Assembly (NCBI GenBank): GCA_035079385.1
Contig: JAVHKY010000028.1
Coordinates: forward strand, 2,852,001-2,916,000
DNA: 64,000 bases
Source: Aspidiotus rigidus
Taxonomy: Eukaryota > Arthropoda > Insecta > Hemiptera > Diaspididae
Direction of reading: 5' to 3'
Each line of letters begins with the position of its first letter. Positions within the stretch are counted from its first letter, which is position 1. The position numbers were made by a program, and so were the translations under genes. The notes beneath the pieces were generated by a model. The model was not told where the DNA came from and did not search any database. It saw only the letters and a program-made list of their open reading frames with translations. This document shows, piece by piece, positions 17,253-29,040 of this stretch.

Positions 17253-20200
17253 TCACAATAAGCAGAAGTAATATCGAAAAACGCCCAATGGCAATTGTAT
17301 TAAGCGTCAAAAATACTTCTAGAAGTACTTTTGATAGTTGATGTTCATTCCAGTTTTCCAAAAGATTGAAATTTGTTCAAACTTGTATAGTAGATTCAAA
17401 CTGAGAATGAGTATGTGTACCCTTTTCCACTGCCATTTACATGATTTGGACCCACCAATTCTAAGGAAACTTGGAAAATTCTGCTGATGGATTGACTATC
17501 GAGTCGAATCTCTTGACTTTGATGACATAAAATTATGATCTTTTTTTTATACTCGTAAAAATTTTAACTCAAGTGCAATTCTTTCTATATTACTTGATAG
17601 ACACCCGCAGTAATCGTAAGCCGTTTTTTCTGTGTTCTAATCCACATTTTTTTCACTTTTTCTTCTCGAGTAACCAATATTCACAATTTACTCAGTCATG
17701 ATGGAATAAAAACTTCCTAATCTACAGCATAATTCGTATAGTATCGATCTTTTTCGAGCAGCAATAAGCAGAATCATTTTAAATTGCGCAAATCTATTTA
17801 AACTATAAATACGAGTAGACAAGAAAATTGCGCCCGGAGGAAAGGTGAACCCCCCCCCGCTTCCTGTTTGTCCGAGGAAGAGAAATATCATCACATTATT
17901 TTATTAACTTTTTTTTTTTTCATCTTACGTTGCTTTCAAGTTCTGACCCAGTAATAAGAGATATTTGCAGACTCGTAATAACGTAAACAAACGACCCGTT
18001 TAAAATTTTTTCTTCTTGTTTTCCTATCATAAAATTAATGATCCAACGATAATGACTGGACCAGAACACGGCCATTTTTTTCTCGTTAATATTTTCCGAG
18101 CGTAGGCAGTTTTTATTTCTACGGAGCGCAGTATTATTTATTTTTTTTCATTGTGAACGAATGCTCTGTTTAATTCGAGTCTACATAAAAATTTTTTCTT
18201 CCAGCTACTTTTTCTCACTTCCTTCGAAGCATTAGCCCGTTTTTTTTTTCTTCCTTTTTGTTCGTAATTTGTTCGACTTTTTTCTTTTTCTATCTCGTTA
18301 TGTTGATGTACCGCACATCTCGTACACTTGAGGTACACGACTTTTATAGCTTCAGTATCAATCATCGTAGTTGTGCATGTGTTTGCATCACGAATATCAG
18401 GACGAAGGATTATGAGAAGGGATGGAGCGGCGACGTCTGCATGCGAGCAAAGGTCGAAATTGCGTTTACCGCAATATTTCCCTTGTCCATAAATTTATCA
18501 TACATCTGGTTTACGTTGAAGAACCTGGAGAATATTCGTAGCTTCCTGCCACTACGGCATTGATGCACCTCCTTATGTCAAAATATTTCTACTTAATTAC
18601 TGCTCATAACATTGAACCTAAAATATGCAACCCTATTTTCGATTTAGACGAGCAGCGAAATTTTTCCACTTAATGTATCATGTTTATTTTTGTTCAGGAA
18701 TGTATAAAAAGATGGAAAGAATATGACAAATGAGTTTCTAAAATACTTTTGTGTTATATTCGACGACTGATTTTAGTGTCATGAATTCTTGTTCACATCC
18801 CTACTGCGAACATTGACCGATAACGTGTATTTCGATCTGCTGGATACTGTTGAATCGGGGCTCGGGATTCTTTTCGATAAGCAATTCCATCAATAGACAT
18901 TAAATTTTAGAATATAGAGTTTTTAGCCTGTACCCGCGGTCTTGTGGCGTCAAGTTGTGTGCCGCATTATTTTAAACCTTTTTTTTTCTTTCCCTTGTAC
19001 AGTTTTTGTTTTCTCGGTTGTATAGAAAGACGAGAATTTGGTGCAGTAAAACTAGAGATAGCGTGCACTGTGATTTTTCACCATGTTAATAATAGTCGAT
19101 CCAGTTTCTTACCTGTACTCCTCGTATTATAGTGATTACAGTAATTTATAGGGTTTTCGGGCGATTTTATTAGTAATGTTGCCAGAAAACTCGTTTCTGA
19201 ATGCGGATAACGCACAGTTACTGTTCACCTATAGGAAGTATCGATACAGTACAGGGTGTAAATCTTTTTTTCATTGTATAAAAAGTCTTTACTATTGCAG
19301 TCGTATATCCTATAGTATACAGGATCGCGACGGACAGCGTTGACGAAAACGAAACTTTGTCAAGTTTCCAGTGATAAATCGATTGTTTACGAACATAAAT
19401 TAGTTTACGAACTATCGGAAGATTCTTATCAATTTCGTGAATACCTCTTAAGACCTGTGTGGTTATTGTTTTTCGATTTTCAAAACGCTGAAAAGTATAG
19501 GGACAGAAATCCGAAAGGAGGTCAGGCACTCCACAATCTCAGCGGAGTGTAATCGAGACGCCAGGAGCGTTACTCTCGCATTGGGCTTTTTTGAAGACAT
19601 TGTCTATTCTGTTCCGAAGAGAAGAAAGTGAGGAGCCCGAGTATAGATATGTCGAATTTTCTTCCAAAATTTTCACAAAGCTGGAAGCTTCTTTCCTGCC
19701 CTTTCCTCTCTCGCTTTATTCAGGTCATCCAAGTCGAGACCGCCAATCCCTTCTTTTGCCAGAGATGTGTTCATGTTTCTCTCCCATTGTTTGTAATTTA
19801 ATTCTTTTATCAAACAACAAAATATCAATCCGCGTGGAGGTACAATTGTCAATCGCGATGAAGCCCGAGATCTGAACATAGCTATTGCACAAAAATGCGA
19901 GGTAGGATCGAAAAATGGCGAATAGAATTGTATTTAGTGTCGAAAATACTTCTAGAAATATTCGTACCTTCACCAAGATTGAAGGTGATGACCTCAAGAA
20001 GACACATTGAGGACGTCGTCAGGGTTGGTATTGAGAACGTGACGGGTTGATAACGTCACAAAAAAGTACATGTGTTGAGATTACAGGGTCTGACGTCTCG
20101 GGTTTATAACGTCACAGCAGTGTTCATATTCCGAGGTTCATAACCATATCGGTACCGTTAAGGTTAGAGGTTATGACGCGATGGGTTGATAACGTTACCA

Positions 20201-20529
20201 AAATGTGTGCCTTGAAATGAGTGAAATTTCAGGCATGTCATATTCAGATGACGGAAATTGAAAGATACGTGATAATATTAACATGAAATGTCAGATAGCC
20301 ATCATGATGAAGAGCGAGGAGACATGATCTTATGTTTTTCCCAACGAGAGGAATTTAGAACAAGCTTTATCCATTGAATTCCGTTTTCTATTCTTGTACC
20401 AGTTCGAAACACCCAGACTTGATGATTTTATTTTTGCTAGGGTGGGGGGGCATATGACATTAGGTGGAACTGAGCCCACTTCTCTATTTTCTTTGAAAAA
20501 GGGTTTTCCAAACGTATGATTCAACTTTA
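17253..20529. other. No recognised gene; a few dispersed repeats
   Basis: Open frames here (such as 18258-18563, 19218-19529 and 19591-19875) have no recognisable motif and overlap on opposite strands. AATACTTCTAGAA-containing words at about 17310 and 19945 are copies of one dispersed repeat. At 20000-20190 degenerate GACGTCA and TAACGTCAC words recur. Confidence 0.35.
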
Positions 20530-20786
20530 TTAGTTGCTTCTACAAGAGTACTTTCGGGTGTCGCATTTGGAGAACAAGGCCTTGACCATAAGTTTTTATA
20601 GTATAACACTGTGATCTTATTGGCTATAACAATGCTGTGTTGTGATTGGTTCACTTCTTAGAAACTTATTCTTACAATAATATGACATTGTATTCTTATT
20701 GGCTAAAATATACTGCTTAGTGATTGGTTCAATCTATTGATCTAAATGCTGCGTTTCTATTGGCTACCTGCATTTCTGCCGTCTCT

Positions 20787-21206
20787 TCAATTGGTTCTGT
20801 TCTTCTCTCGTCCAATAACAAGGCCGAATAACTTTTCGCTGTCAAATGTGATTACATTGTTCAAGAGGCAGGCTTTCTCCCTCTTGGCTTTTGCAATCCC
20901 CTCTTGTTCCCAGAGTTTTCTTCTCTTTGTTCGATTCTCTACATTTGTGACTTCAAATATTCCCTCTCCATCGTGGTGTTCTTCGTGACAGTGTTTCGCA
21001 GACAGTGACTTGCCATTTTGTTTCTCCCTCGACTTTTTATGCTCCTTTTTCCTGATCTCGAACTTTCTTACAGTCTCACCAATGTAGATGCCCTCGCACT
21101 GCTCGCAACTGAGCTTGTACACTCCGCTCAAGCTTTCCTTGTCCTTTTCTTCCGTCTGGTCATTGCTGATTCTCGTCACCATGGGTTGGTCATTCTGGAT
21201 ACCCAC
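20787..21206 (-). pseudogene. PLE GIY-YIG endonuclease, copy A
   Basis: This 139-codon open segment has the GIY-YIG nuclease fold start: SGVYKLSCEQCEGIYIGET, then a basic helix (RKFEIRKKEHKKSREKQNGK) and a His/Glu-rich part (AKHCHEEHH). PLE endonucleases carry a CysxxCys before the YIG, seen here as CEQC. Known role: nicking target DNA for retrotransposition. The segment is open, but the reverse-transcriptase part upstream is broken, so no complete polyprotein can be made. It reads Asn-rich toward the end and stops beyond the nuclease. Confidence 0.85.
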
Positions 21207-21489
21207 ATTTACATCGCACCGTAGCCATTGAACGCCTTTATCACCTTGTTTGCGTACTTTCCTATGTATGGTATCGATCCAGAGTACTTTCTCACTATGC
21301 CATCATGAGTTTATTTCTTTGTTTCCATTTTCCCAAAGACTCTATCCACCACGCCTCTACGGTAGCCATTGGCTTCTGCGATCTGCTTTACTACCTCGAT
21401 CTCTTTCCTTCTCTCTTCGTTGTTCTTGAGGACAAGAATTTCTCGATAGCAGTAGCTCTGGATTGCCGCCAATTTGTGCCTGGGTGGTG

Positions 21490-22480
21490 GTAGGAGTCTT
21501 TAATTTGGAATGATAGTTTCTGTTTGCGTCGGCTTCCTGCAGATTTTGTATTCTATCCTATTGTTCTCCAATGTGAGTGTAAGGTCCAAATCGTCGATGG
21601 TCTCATCGCCTTTTTCCACTGTGAATTTGATGCTTCCATTCATCGCGTTCATTTCTGAAGGGAATAGATCCACCTGTCTATCAGTGACTGACTACACAAT
21701 TAGGATATCATCTACATATCTGGCCCAGTGTTTGATCGAGTTTCTGAACTGACTGCCCTTCAATATCTTGTTTTCCATATCATTCATGAATATCTCCGCC
21801 AGTATTGGTGACAGCGGGGACCCCATCGCAAGTCCTTTTTCCTGACTGTAGAACCTGTTATTAAAGCGGCAGTAGTTCTGGCTCAAGATCTCTTCCACTA
21901 TGTTGGCGTACTTCGGCCCATCGGGGTTCCCATGTTATCTGCTGTTTTTGAGCAGAGTGAGAAGTTCCTCCTTCGGTATGGTACCAAACATGTTTGCAAC
22001 ATCATAGGATATCAGCTTTTCGTTCTCTTGATTTCCAACTTGTCCGGATACTCAATCAGCTCTCCGTTGTTTCTGATACTTCGTCTGGGTGCAAACTAGT
22101 AGTTTTCTTTCAGGAATGTGGCTACGATCTTCGCTATCTTGTAGCATGGTGATTGAATGCTGTTGATCAGGGGTCTCATCGGACGGTTCGCTTTGTGGAG
22201 TTTTACGAGCCCCTTGAGTTTTGGTGCAACTAGGTGTATCTCAAGCGTCCTTCCATTGCCGAGTACATTGTTCCGTTTCAATACAGCTTTCAGGTCATCT
22301 TGGTATTTCTGTGTTGCGTCCTTTGTCAGCTCTTGGTATCCATTCACTGTGATGTTCGACTCCACTCTTTGGATGAAGTCTTTCTTCTCCATCACCACTA
22401 CCGCCTTGCCTTTGTCAAAATTAGGTTGTTCTGTCGGATCTTCTTTTGTAGATTTATGACCTTCCTCTGCATTACTTGCG
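21490..22480 (-). pseudogene. PLE reverse transcriptase, copy A (frameshifted)
   Basis: Separate frames hold reverse-transcriptase blocks in order: GLVKLHKANRPMRPLINSI (22096-22398), then GLAMGSPLSPILAEIF and the catalytic WARYVDDILIV (21692-21898), then a segment resembling the IYRKPT tail. YVDD supplies two of the catalytic aspartates. At least two frameshifts separate the blocks. Confidence 0.85.
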
Positions 22481-23183
22481 TTATTTTTGGCACATATTCT
22501 CTTTGATGTCCAACATCACTTTCCCAATTTTGGTAGGGCTTTTGGTCTCACGTCGTGTTCCATGGTTCGGATTACTTGTTCGCAGCTAATGGCCATAATT
22601 TCAAGCTTACGCTGGTTCAGCCTCTCCGACTGCACGTACTTGATGCCTTTGTCCAGCAATCTTCTTTCTCCTTCTGTGAAGGTGACGCTTGATAGGTTCT
22701 CGGTTCTGGGAGCAAAGTTATGCTCAGCTCTCGCTGTCTCTTCCTTTCTTTCTTCTTTCTTCCGGGCCAGTTTGGCAAGCTGAGAACGACAGGATAGAAT
22801 ACCAAATCTACAGGAAGCCGACGCATACAGACATCATCATCCCAAATGACTCCTACCACCACCCAGGTACAAATTGGTGGCAATCCAGAACTACTGCTAT
22901 CGAGCAATTCCTGTCCTCAAGAACAACAAAAAGAAAAGGAAAAAGATCGAGATGATCGCAGAAGCCAATGGCTACTGCAGATGCGTGGTGGATGAAGTCT
23001 TTGGGAAAATGGTAACAAAGAAAGGAACCCATGGTGGCATAGTGAGAAAGTACTCCGGATCGATACCATACATAGGAAAGAAAGGTGTTTAATGGATACG
23101 ATGTAAATGTGAGTATCCAGAATAACCAACCCATGGTAAAGAGAATCAGCAATGACCAGACGGAACAAAAGGACTAGGAAAAT

Positions 23184-23475
23184 TTGAGCGGAGTGTACAA
23201 GCTCAATTGTGAGCAGTGCGAGGGCATCTACATTGGTGAGACTGAAGAAAATTCGAGATCAGGAAAAAAGAGCACCAAAAGTCAGTGGAGAAACAAGATG
23301 GCAAGTCAGTGTTTGGGAAACATTGTAACGAAGAACACCACTGTGGAAAGGGAATATTTGATGTCATACATGTAGAGAATCGCACAAAGAGAAGAAAACT
23401 CTGGGAACGAATAGAGATTGCAAACGCAAAGAGGAAGAAAGTCCGCCCTATTGAACAATGTAACCACGTTTGACA
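23184..23475 (+). pseudogene. PLE GIY-YIG endonuclease, copy B (frameshifted)
   Basis: SGVYKLNCEQCEGIYIGETE is intact, but a frame change follows, and the rest (GKHCNEEHHCGKGIFDVIHV) continues in another frame at 23285-23473. The catalytic first Tyr pair and YIG are present. Non-functional as it stands. Confidence 0.8.
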
Positions 23476-23759
23476 GGAAAAAATTATTCGGCCTGGTGAT
23501 TGGACGAGAGAAGAACAGAACGAACCAATGAGACGGCAAGAAATCAGGTAGGCAATAGAAACCCAGCTTTTAGGACAATAGATTGAACCAATCATCAAGC
23601 AGAATGTTTTAGCCAATAAGAACACAATATCAAATTATTCTAAGAATAAGTTTCTAAGAAGTGGACCAATCACAACACAGCATTGTTATAGCCAATAAGG
23701 TCACAGTCTTATACTATAAGAACTCATGGTTAAGGCCTTGTTCTCCAGTTGCGACACAT

Positions 23760-23784
23760 CTGATGATGGGATAACATTCGAAAG
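23760..23784 (+). ncRNA. Hammerhead-like core in the PLE 3' region
   Basis: CTGATGA (23760-23766) is followed 13 nt later by GAAA (23780-23783), the two conserved halves of the hammerhead catalytic core. Stem II between them is weak. The inverted copy A lacks precisely this stretch (GCGACAC joins CGAAAG directly at about 20549-20565 on the minus strand). Hammerheads are known in PLE terminal repeats; activity here is doubtful. Confidence 0.35.
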
Positions 23785-23870
23785 TACTCTTGTAAAAGCC
23801 ACTAATAAAGTAGTTTGTACATTAGGAAAACCCCTTTTTCAATATTAGTGCACTACTTACACCTTACTCA

Positions 23871-26800
23871 CTCATTATGAGTTCTCTTTTCTTCGGCTAC
23901 GGGTCTGGTCTCAGTGTCAAAAATCAGTTTCTTTTGAAATGTAAACATCTTCTAACTTTTTCAAATAGTTTCATTCGATGCAACTCGAAGTTCAATTCAA
24001 AGAATTCTTCTCGGTGAGCCCTGGTGTGAAAATTTTTTCAGATTTAATTGAAATTCCCATATTATACTTGTATATTCCTGTTTCATAATTTCCTTGCCTG
24101 ATGAGACTTCTAGTATCAGTCCGGAGTACCATTTCTGCTTGTTTATTTCAAACTATTTTCAAACTTCTATATTTGTCGTTTAATTTTGACTTCCCATAAC
24201 GTTAAATACACTATTGGAAATAATTTCGAAGTATGGCGATTCCTCATGGACCACTATCTAATGTCTAAATTTGAATTCGGATATTATTTCGCCGTTACAA
24301 AGGCTCGTTATATATCCTCGTTTGAAATATTTCGCTATATAAACCTAAAATGAAGCGTACCACAGGGTTTTTATAATTTGTGTACTCACGTTTCTGTTTG
24401 ATGCTGCCGAAAGATGTACCCTCTATTTAAATAGAATGTGTCAAATGTTGTATTCCACGTGCCTGCATTTGTGTCCGCTGCAATCGAATATCAATAATAT
24501 TATTTCGCATTCGTGTAATTGTCTTTCGACATTCATTCCGGTGTAATTTGCGTCAGATACATTTCATCGTGTTCTATTTACCTTCATAATGATGCGGTTG
24601 CATTTTCCGAGGTATACGACTGGTGTATAATATTTCAACGCGTGTGTAAACTATGCGTGTTCTGCATAAGCGAAATTCACGTCCTGCACTTTTCGAATGG
24701 CTCGCAGTTTTCGACGACCAAAATGCAGCGAGTTATTGAAACAATTTACGCGGAACCGGTACCGCTAAACCGCGACTGCATAATATACTCTGACCCGGAT
24801 TTCAATAAATAATGTACAATTTTTTCGATGCAGCTCAGCAGTTTCACGGACACTATCTGTTTCGTATTCAGTTTTTACTTTTTTTTTTCTCATCTTCTTT
24901 TGCGGTAACCCATCTCACACGTCAATTGTCAATCGCGCCTTCACCGCTTCTGCCGCATTAGTGAAATATTGAATTGTCCGACAATTTATCATTTATCCTA
25001 CTTTATGATGAACTGTATGTATACGATCTAGTTCACATCATTGATTGGCCGACCGTGTAGGAGCGAAATCTTCAACAATGAAGAGCATCCTGACATCCAT
25101 AACCGATTTGTAATACCACGAGTTTATGTTTCTTCTTTTTTTTTCTCTCTTCTTAGCAGCAATGAGTAGCGATTAGAAGAAAGAAAGAAGAAAAAAAAAT
25201 CCCGGTAATAATAATGAATCGCCGTATACTATAAAAACTTGGTTGAGAATGTTGAAAGACGATGAAGAAGAAAGAAGAAATTGTTTTTACAACCCCTGAC
25301 CCGGCCGGTAAGAAGTAATGCGTGTGTTGTGTTAAAAGGTAATTTAACTCGCACACCGTAATCAGAAAACCGGAGGAACCTCCCGGGGAAGGAAAATCGC
25401 GAGTATCGTCTTCAATTATGTCCAGTCTCATCCGCAGTGCATTGTAAATATGTACACTGGTATCCATTGTGCTCGTATATATACAGTATTGACTGGCCGC
25501 AGTCTTTATGGACAGGACGGTGCTGTTAAAACTGAGCGCCATTGTAACGAGCGTATACTAAAAACACCATTAATGACAATGCAGACTTGGCTCGTGTGCG
25601 TATGAAGTTTTCAACTTCGTGAGTCCGCGTCTATAACAGTTCTACTTGTAGATGGAGAATGCGGGCTCTCCTCACCTATAGTCTGGTGATGGAGAAAATG
25701 ACGCATATCCGAGTATTAAATTGAGGTTCGATCTAAACTTGCTGCAAACTCGAATTCGAACTTCTCAATTGTACAAACTGAAAGCAAGCTGGCTGTCCTC
25801 GTTTGTTATTGTAGGGAAGTTGATGTTAGTAGAAAGACAAAGATGAAGGTTTCAGGAGATGTAATTTGATCCAAGTTGGGCCACAGTTGTCCGTCAACGT
25901 TTTTCGTGTTTCTTTTGGGTTTCTTGTGCAGGTATCGTATATTCACCAAAACTGGGTTTCGTTTTTTTTGGTAACCCGAGGCAAAATTTATGAATCCCAA
26001 ATAAAATGTGCGTTTTGTGCATATTATACTTTTCCAGGCCATGATCTTGTAGATGAAAAACATTCCCCTGCCGTAAGACCAATGTAAACGAAGTACCATT
26101 ACGATAAGAATCAGGCGAACGAGTATGCAATATGATATAGAGGAAGAGCTTTATAAAGTTATGTAAGTTGTGTTGATTGATGATGATTAGAGAATTTCCA
26201 GGCCCGAGAGAAATGAAACTGCGAGCACCTAAAATTTTTCGCTCGTTTCGCCTTTTCATCTTTTTAAAGATGCAGTCCCTCTGGGCCCCCTTAAAAATTC
26301 GGAAAAAAGTTACCAAATTACCCTTCCTTCCACAGCCCCGGTATGGTTGTGTGGATAGAAATTTCAGACCGCGAAATTGACGACATAAAAATTCAAAAAT
26401 TTGACATCACAAAAAGAAAGCACGCTGGTCTATGAGGAGGGGAGTGCAGAAATGTAGGAAAGTTGGGATGTGCTAACTAAACATTACAAGAGTATCTGAT
26501 CAATGACGTTTTATGTACTTTTGATATACTTTCAAAAATAAAACTTTATGAAGAATAAATAATAGAGGCGACGAGCTACGTAGTTGGAGCAATACATATC
26601 CTCAGTTTCTACGACGTGGTGCAAATCAGTGAACTGAAAATGAATCGTAGTTGTACACTTTAAGCCTAACTGACTTCTCTGCAAAGCTTGACCTTAACAA
26701 TTCCTAGCTGGTATCCATGCAAGCTGCATTTTATGTACGTTATGTACATAATAGTATAATGCACACAGTTTCCCTAGACGTCGTTCTGTCATATCTCTGT

Positions 26801-28029
26801 CTAGCATCCGGTCTCGATATCAGCAACCCTTTGTACGAACAGCATTAATTAATATGCATCATCATTGACACAGGAAAACGTTCGGTTGGTTGATTCAATA
26901 AAAATAGACAGGGAATAAAAAAACGACCCTCTACGTTCTAGTGTCTCGATTACCTATACGTATATATGCAGCATCGGGTATATAATTTAACTGAAAAACG
27001 TTTTTATTGTTTACATGTTTACATTATCGAAAGGTGTAGAGTTATAACTAGATGGCGATGACCACACGGAATGAAATTTCGATAGCGAGTAAGAGAGAAC
27101 GAGGAAAAGTAAGAAGAAAAAAATAAGAGAAACTCGTGCGACCAATATTGAAGAGCAAAAACGGATACATGCAGTCATCAACTCTGCGGTTTTATCGCAA
27201 TGAAAACTTATACAGGTGCCCCGGTTCCTGTTTCCAGAGAGTTAACGGGAAATGACAGGATGGCAGTGACAATTTTGAATATCATCGATTAAACTGAGCT
27301 TGATCCTGTGGTTTCGTATTTGATATTACTAAACACGTACTTTTTTCCCGAACACCTTTTCTCCCTCCTCCTCTATCGCTCTCTATACGTCTCTCTCTTT
27401 TTCTGGTCTTCTTGGATGGCGCGCGCGATTATCGTATTTTTGATCGCGTTTTAAGGAAATAGGTTCACCGTTCGTATTAATTGTAACGAACTGGATGCGT
27501 TCGTTTCTCAGGTGACGTGTGTTCGTGAAACGAGAGCTGTTAACGATGTCTTTAATTTATTTTTTTTTATAGATTCTATATGCATTCGCCGTTTGAAATG
27601 TCTGTTAGTCCGTTGATAAAATAAGTAAGAGTGATGGCTTGTTAAAATGAATTATGCGTTTCCTAGTTGAAGAGGTCATAATTTGAATTCAAATTAACCT
27701 GCAGTAGTTCGAAATTGCATTTACGAAAATTTTCAACCGTTGCTGATTTTTCCAAGTCTGAGAATTGAAAAATATTTTGAAGTCCGAACTATTGGAAAAT
27801 ATGAAGTTGAAGAAAATATTCCAATTCCCAGGATTTTTTCAAGTCGGAAAAATATTCCAATTGAAAGAATTTTTCCAACAATTGAAAAGGATTTTCTGGC
27901 GTAGCCAAATGAATAAAGATCATGTTTCATGTCTTTAATGGGATGTCTACATTTAGTCCAGGAAAATTAGCATTTTTGCTAACAATAAATCGGGCACAAA
28001 TGAAATTCAGTATGATTGTTAGTTATAGT
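23871..28029. other. No recognised gene
   Basis: Open frames such as 24519-24812, 25153-25542 and 25894-26316 have no known motif and overlap in opposite frames. A few simple purine runs (25170-25280) and an internal AATATTCCAATT-type repeat at 27760-27880 are the only structure I see. Confidence 0.4.
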
Positions 28030-28430
28030 GTCCTAATAAACCCCTTAAAACCCCCCTGTTGTACGCGTCACCCACCGAAGTGAAATAACTGCCCCCCTCG
28101 GCAGTTTTTCGCCATTATCTCCATAAATATTGATTTTTGAGCAAACATATTTCTCATAAAAAAGAAAGATCATGCAATTTTCTACGAATATAGTTCCATT
28201 TATTTTTTCTCTAGCATTGATAGTTAATGAGATAATTGCGATCAAAAGTGGCTCCAACTTATACCTTATATGCCAGATACACGTAAATAACCGCTCCATT
28301 TAGTAGTTCTTCGCCATTATCTCGGTAAATATTAATTTTAGACCAAGAATACTTCATAAAAATGAAAGCTCATACAATTTCCCACAATTATTGTTCTATT
28401 CATTTTTCCCCTTACATACCTATTACAAGT
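28030..28430. repeat. Diverged tandem duplication, period about 193 bp
   Basis: TTCGCCATTATCTC...AAATATT at about 28108 recurs at about 28301, with matching downstream ATAAAAA(AG)AAAG(AC)TCAT words. It is non-coding. Confidence 0.5.
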
Positions 28431-28782
28431 AATTTCTTTTCTTTTTCCTGTAATACATATTGCGATTCCTTCAAGATTGAACAACATTCAGCAGGCGAGA
28501 ATACAATAATGTGTGATTGTGAACACAGTCGCTTCTATTTTTAGCTTTATTCATATTTGGAAGATTTATGCGAGATCGAGACTTGTCAATTTTCATTCTT
28601 CATCATGGGGTACCTCTTCGGGTGCACCTTTCGCTTTAGCTGCTGTCTAAGATCATTCAGCCTCGGGAGAGAGTGCCTGTAGGTAGGAAAAAGCTTCCCA
28701 CATACCGGTTGGTAATATTTGGTTAGAAATCTTTTCAAGGTGAACCCGAAGACGGTCCCTATGCGAGATCGAAACTTGTCAA

Positions 28783-28937
28783 TTTTCAATTTGATTCCCT
28801 TTCGTTGTTTGTATAACCGTAGGCCGGTGAATCGTTTTAAAGCGATCCGTAATATTGAAGCCGAGGAAGAACTATTATACGATTATGGCGACCAAGACCC
28901 AGACGCAATTGAAAATGATCCATGGCTCTTGAGTTAA
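28783..28937 (+). pseudogene. C-terminal fragment of a SET-domain (KMT5A/SETD8-like) protein
   Basis: About 50 codons read NLIPFRCLYNRRPV, then FKAIRNIEAEEELLYDYGD and DPDAIENDPWLLS, then a stop at 28935-28937. This is the end of a SET domain: the I-x-A-x-E/G-EELLYDYGD segment with the cofactor- and substrate-contacting Tyr, followed by the PWL ending typical of H4K20 methyltransferases of the SETD8/KMT5A type. The NHS motif and everything before it are missing; upstream is repeat sequence (CGAGATCGA-AACTTGTCAATTTT occurs at 28570 and 28762). It is probably a duplicated or transposon-captured fragment and is non-functional alone. Confidence 0.65.
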
Positions 28938-29024
28938 TTTTTTTTGCGGGGAACCCGCTATCCATTTTGTTAGGAGATTACATCCTCAGAAAACGTCCGC
29001 GTCCGCGAAGTTAGTAACCTAAGG

Positions 29025-29037
29025 TTAGGTTAGGTTA
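29025..29037 (+). repeat. Interstitial TTAGG telomere-like motif
   Basis: TTAGGTTAGGTTA lies just before the satellite array, with further degenerate AACCTAAGG upstream. TTAGG is the telomere repeat of most insects. It is too short to be a telomere and may be common dispersed sequence. Confidence 0.5.
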
Positions 29038-29040
29038 CGG

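Larger units (their letters stand above)
20530..22780 (-). mobile_element. Penelope-like retroelement, copy A (minus strand)
   Basis: Reading from 22780 to 20530 the order is reverse transcriptase then GIY-YIG endonuclease then a 3' terminal region, as in PLEs. The 3' region (20540-20760) matches the + strand 3' region of copy B at 23560-23850, including CAATCACAACACAGCATTG. Frameshifts and stops break the polyprotein. Together with copy B it forms an inverted pair joined near 22775. Confidence 0.85.
22770..23870 (+). mobile_element. Penelope-like retroelement, copy B (plus strand, 5'-truncated)
   Basis: It begins abruptly in the reverse-transcriptase tail (NDRIEYQIYRKPTHTDIIIP), continues through the connector and GIY-YIG domain, and ends with the same 3' region as copy A in the opposite direction. 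The two 3' ends therefore point outward. It ends near GTGCACTACTTACACCTTAC, a word found again at 32613. Confidence 0.85.

Noticed and set aside
22157..22506. 100-codon plus-strand frames over PLE copy A
   Set aside because: Antisense shadows of the reverse-transcriptase segment.
25153..25542. 129-codon minus-strand frame
   Set aside because: Low-complexity ending, no motif, no homologue recognised.
25894..26316. 140-codon minus-strand frame
   Set aside because: Overlaps other frames of equal quality; composition gives no protein-like signal.
29025..29037. Telomere or telomere-fusion site
   Set aside because: Only two to three TTAGG units; such short runs are common in insect genomes.
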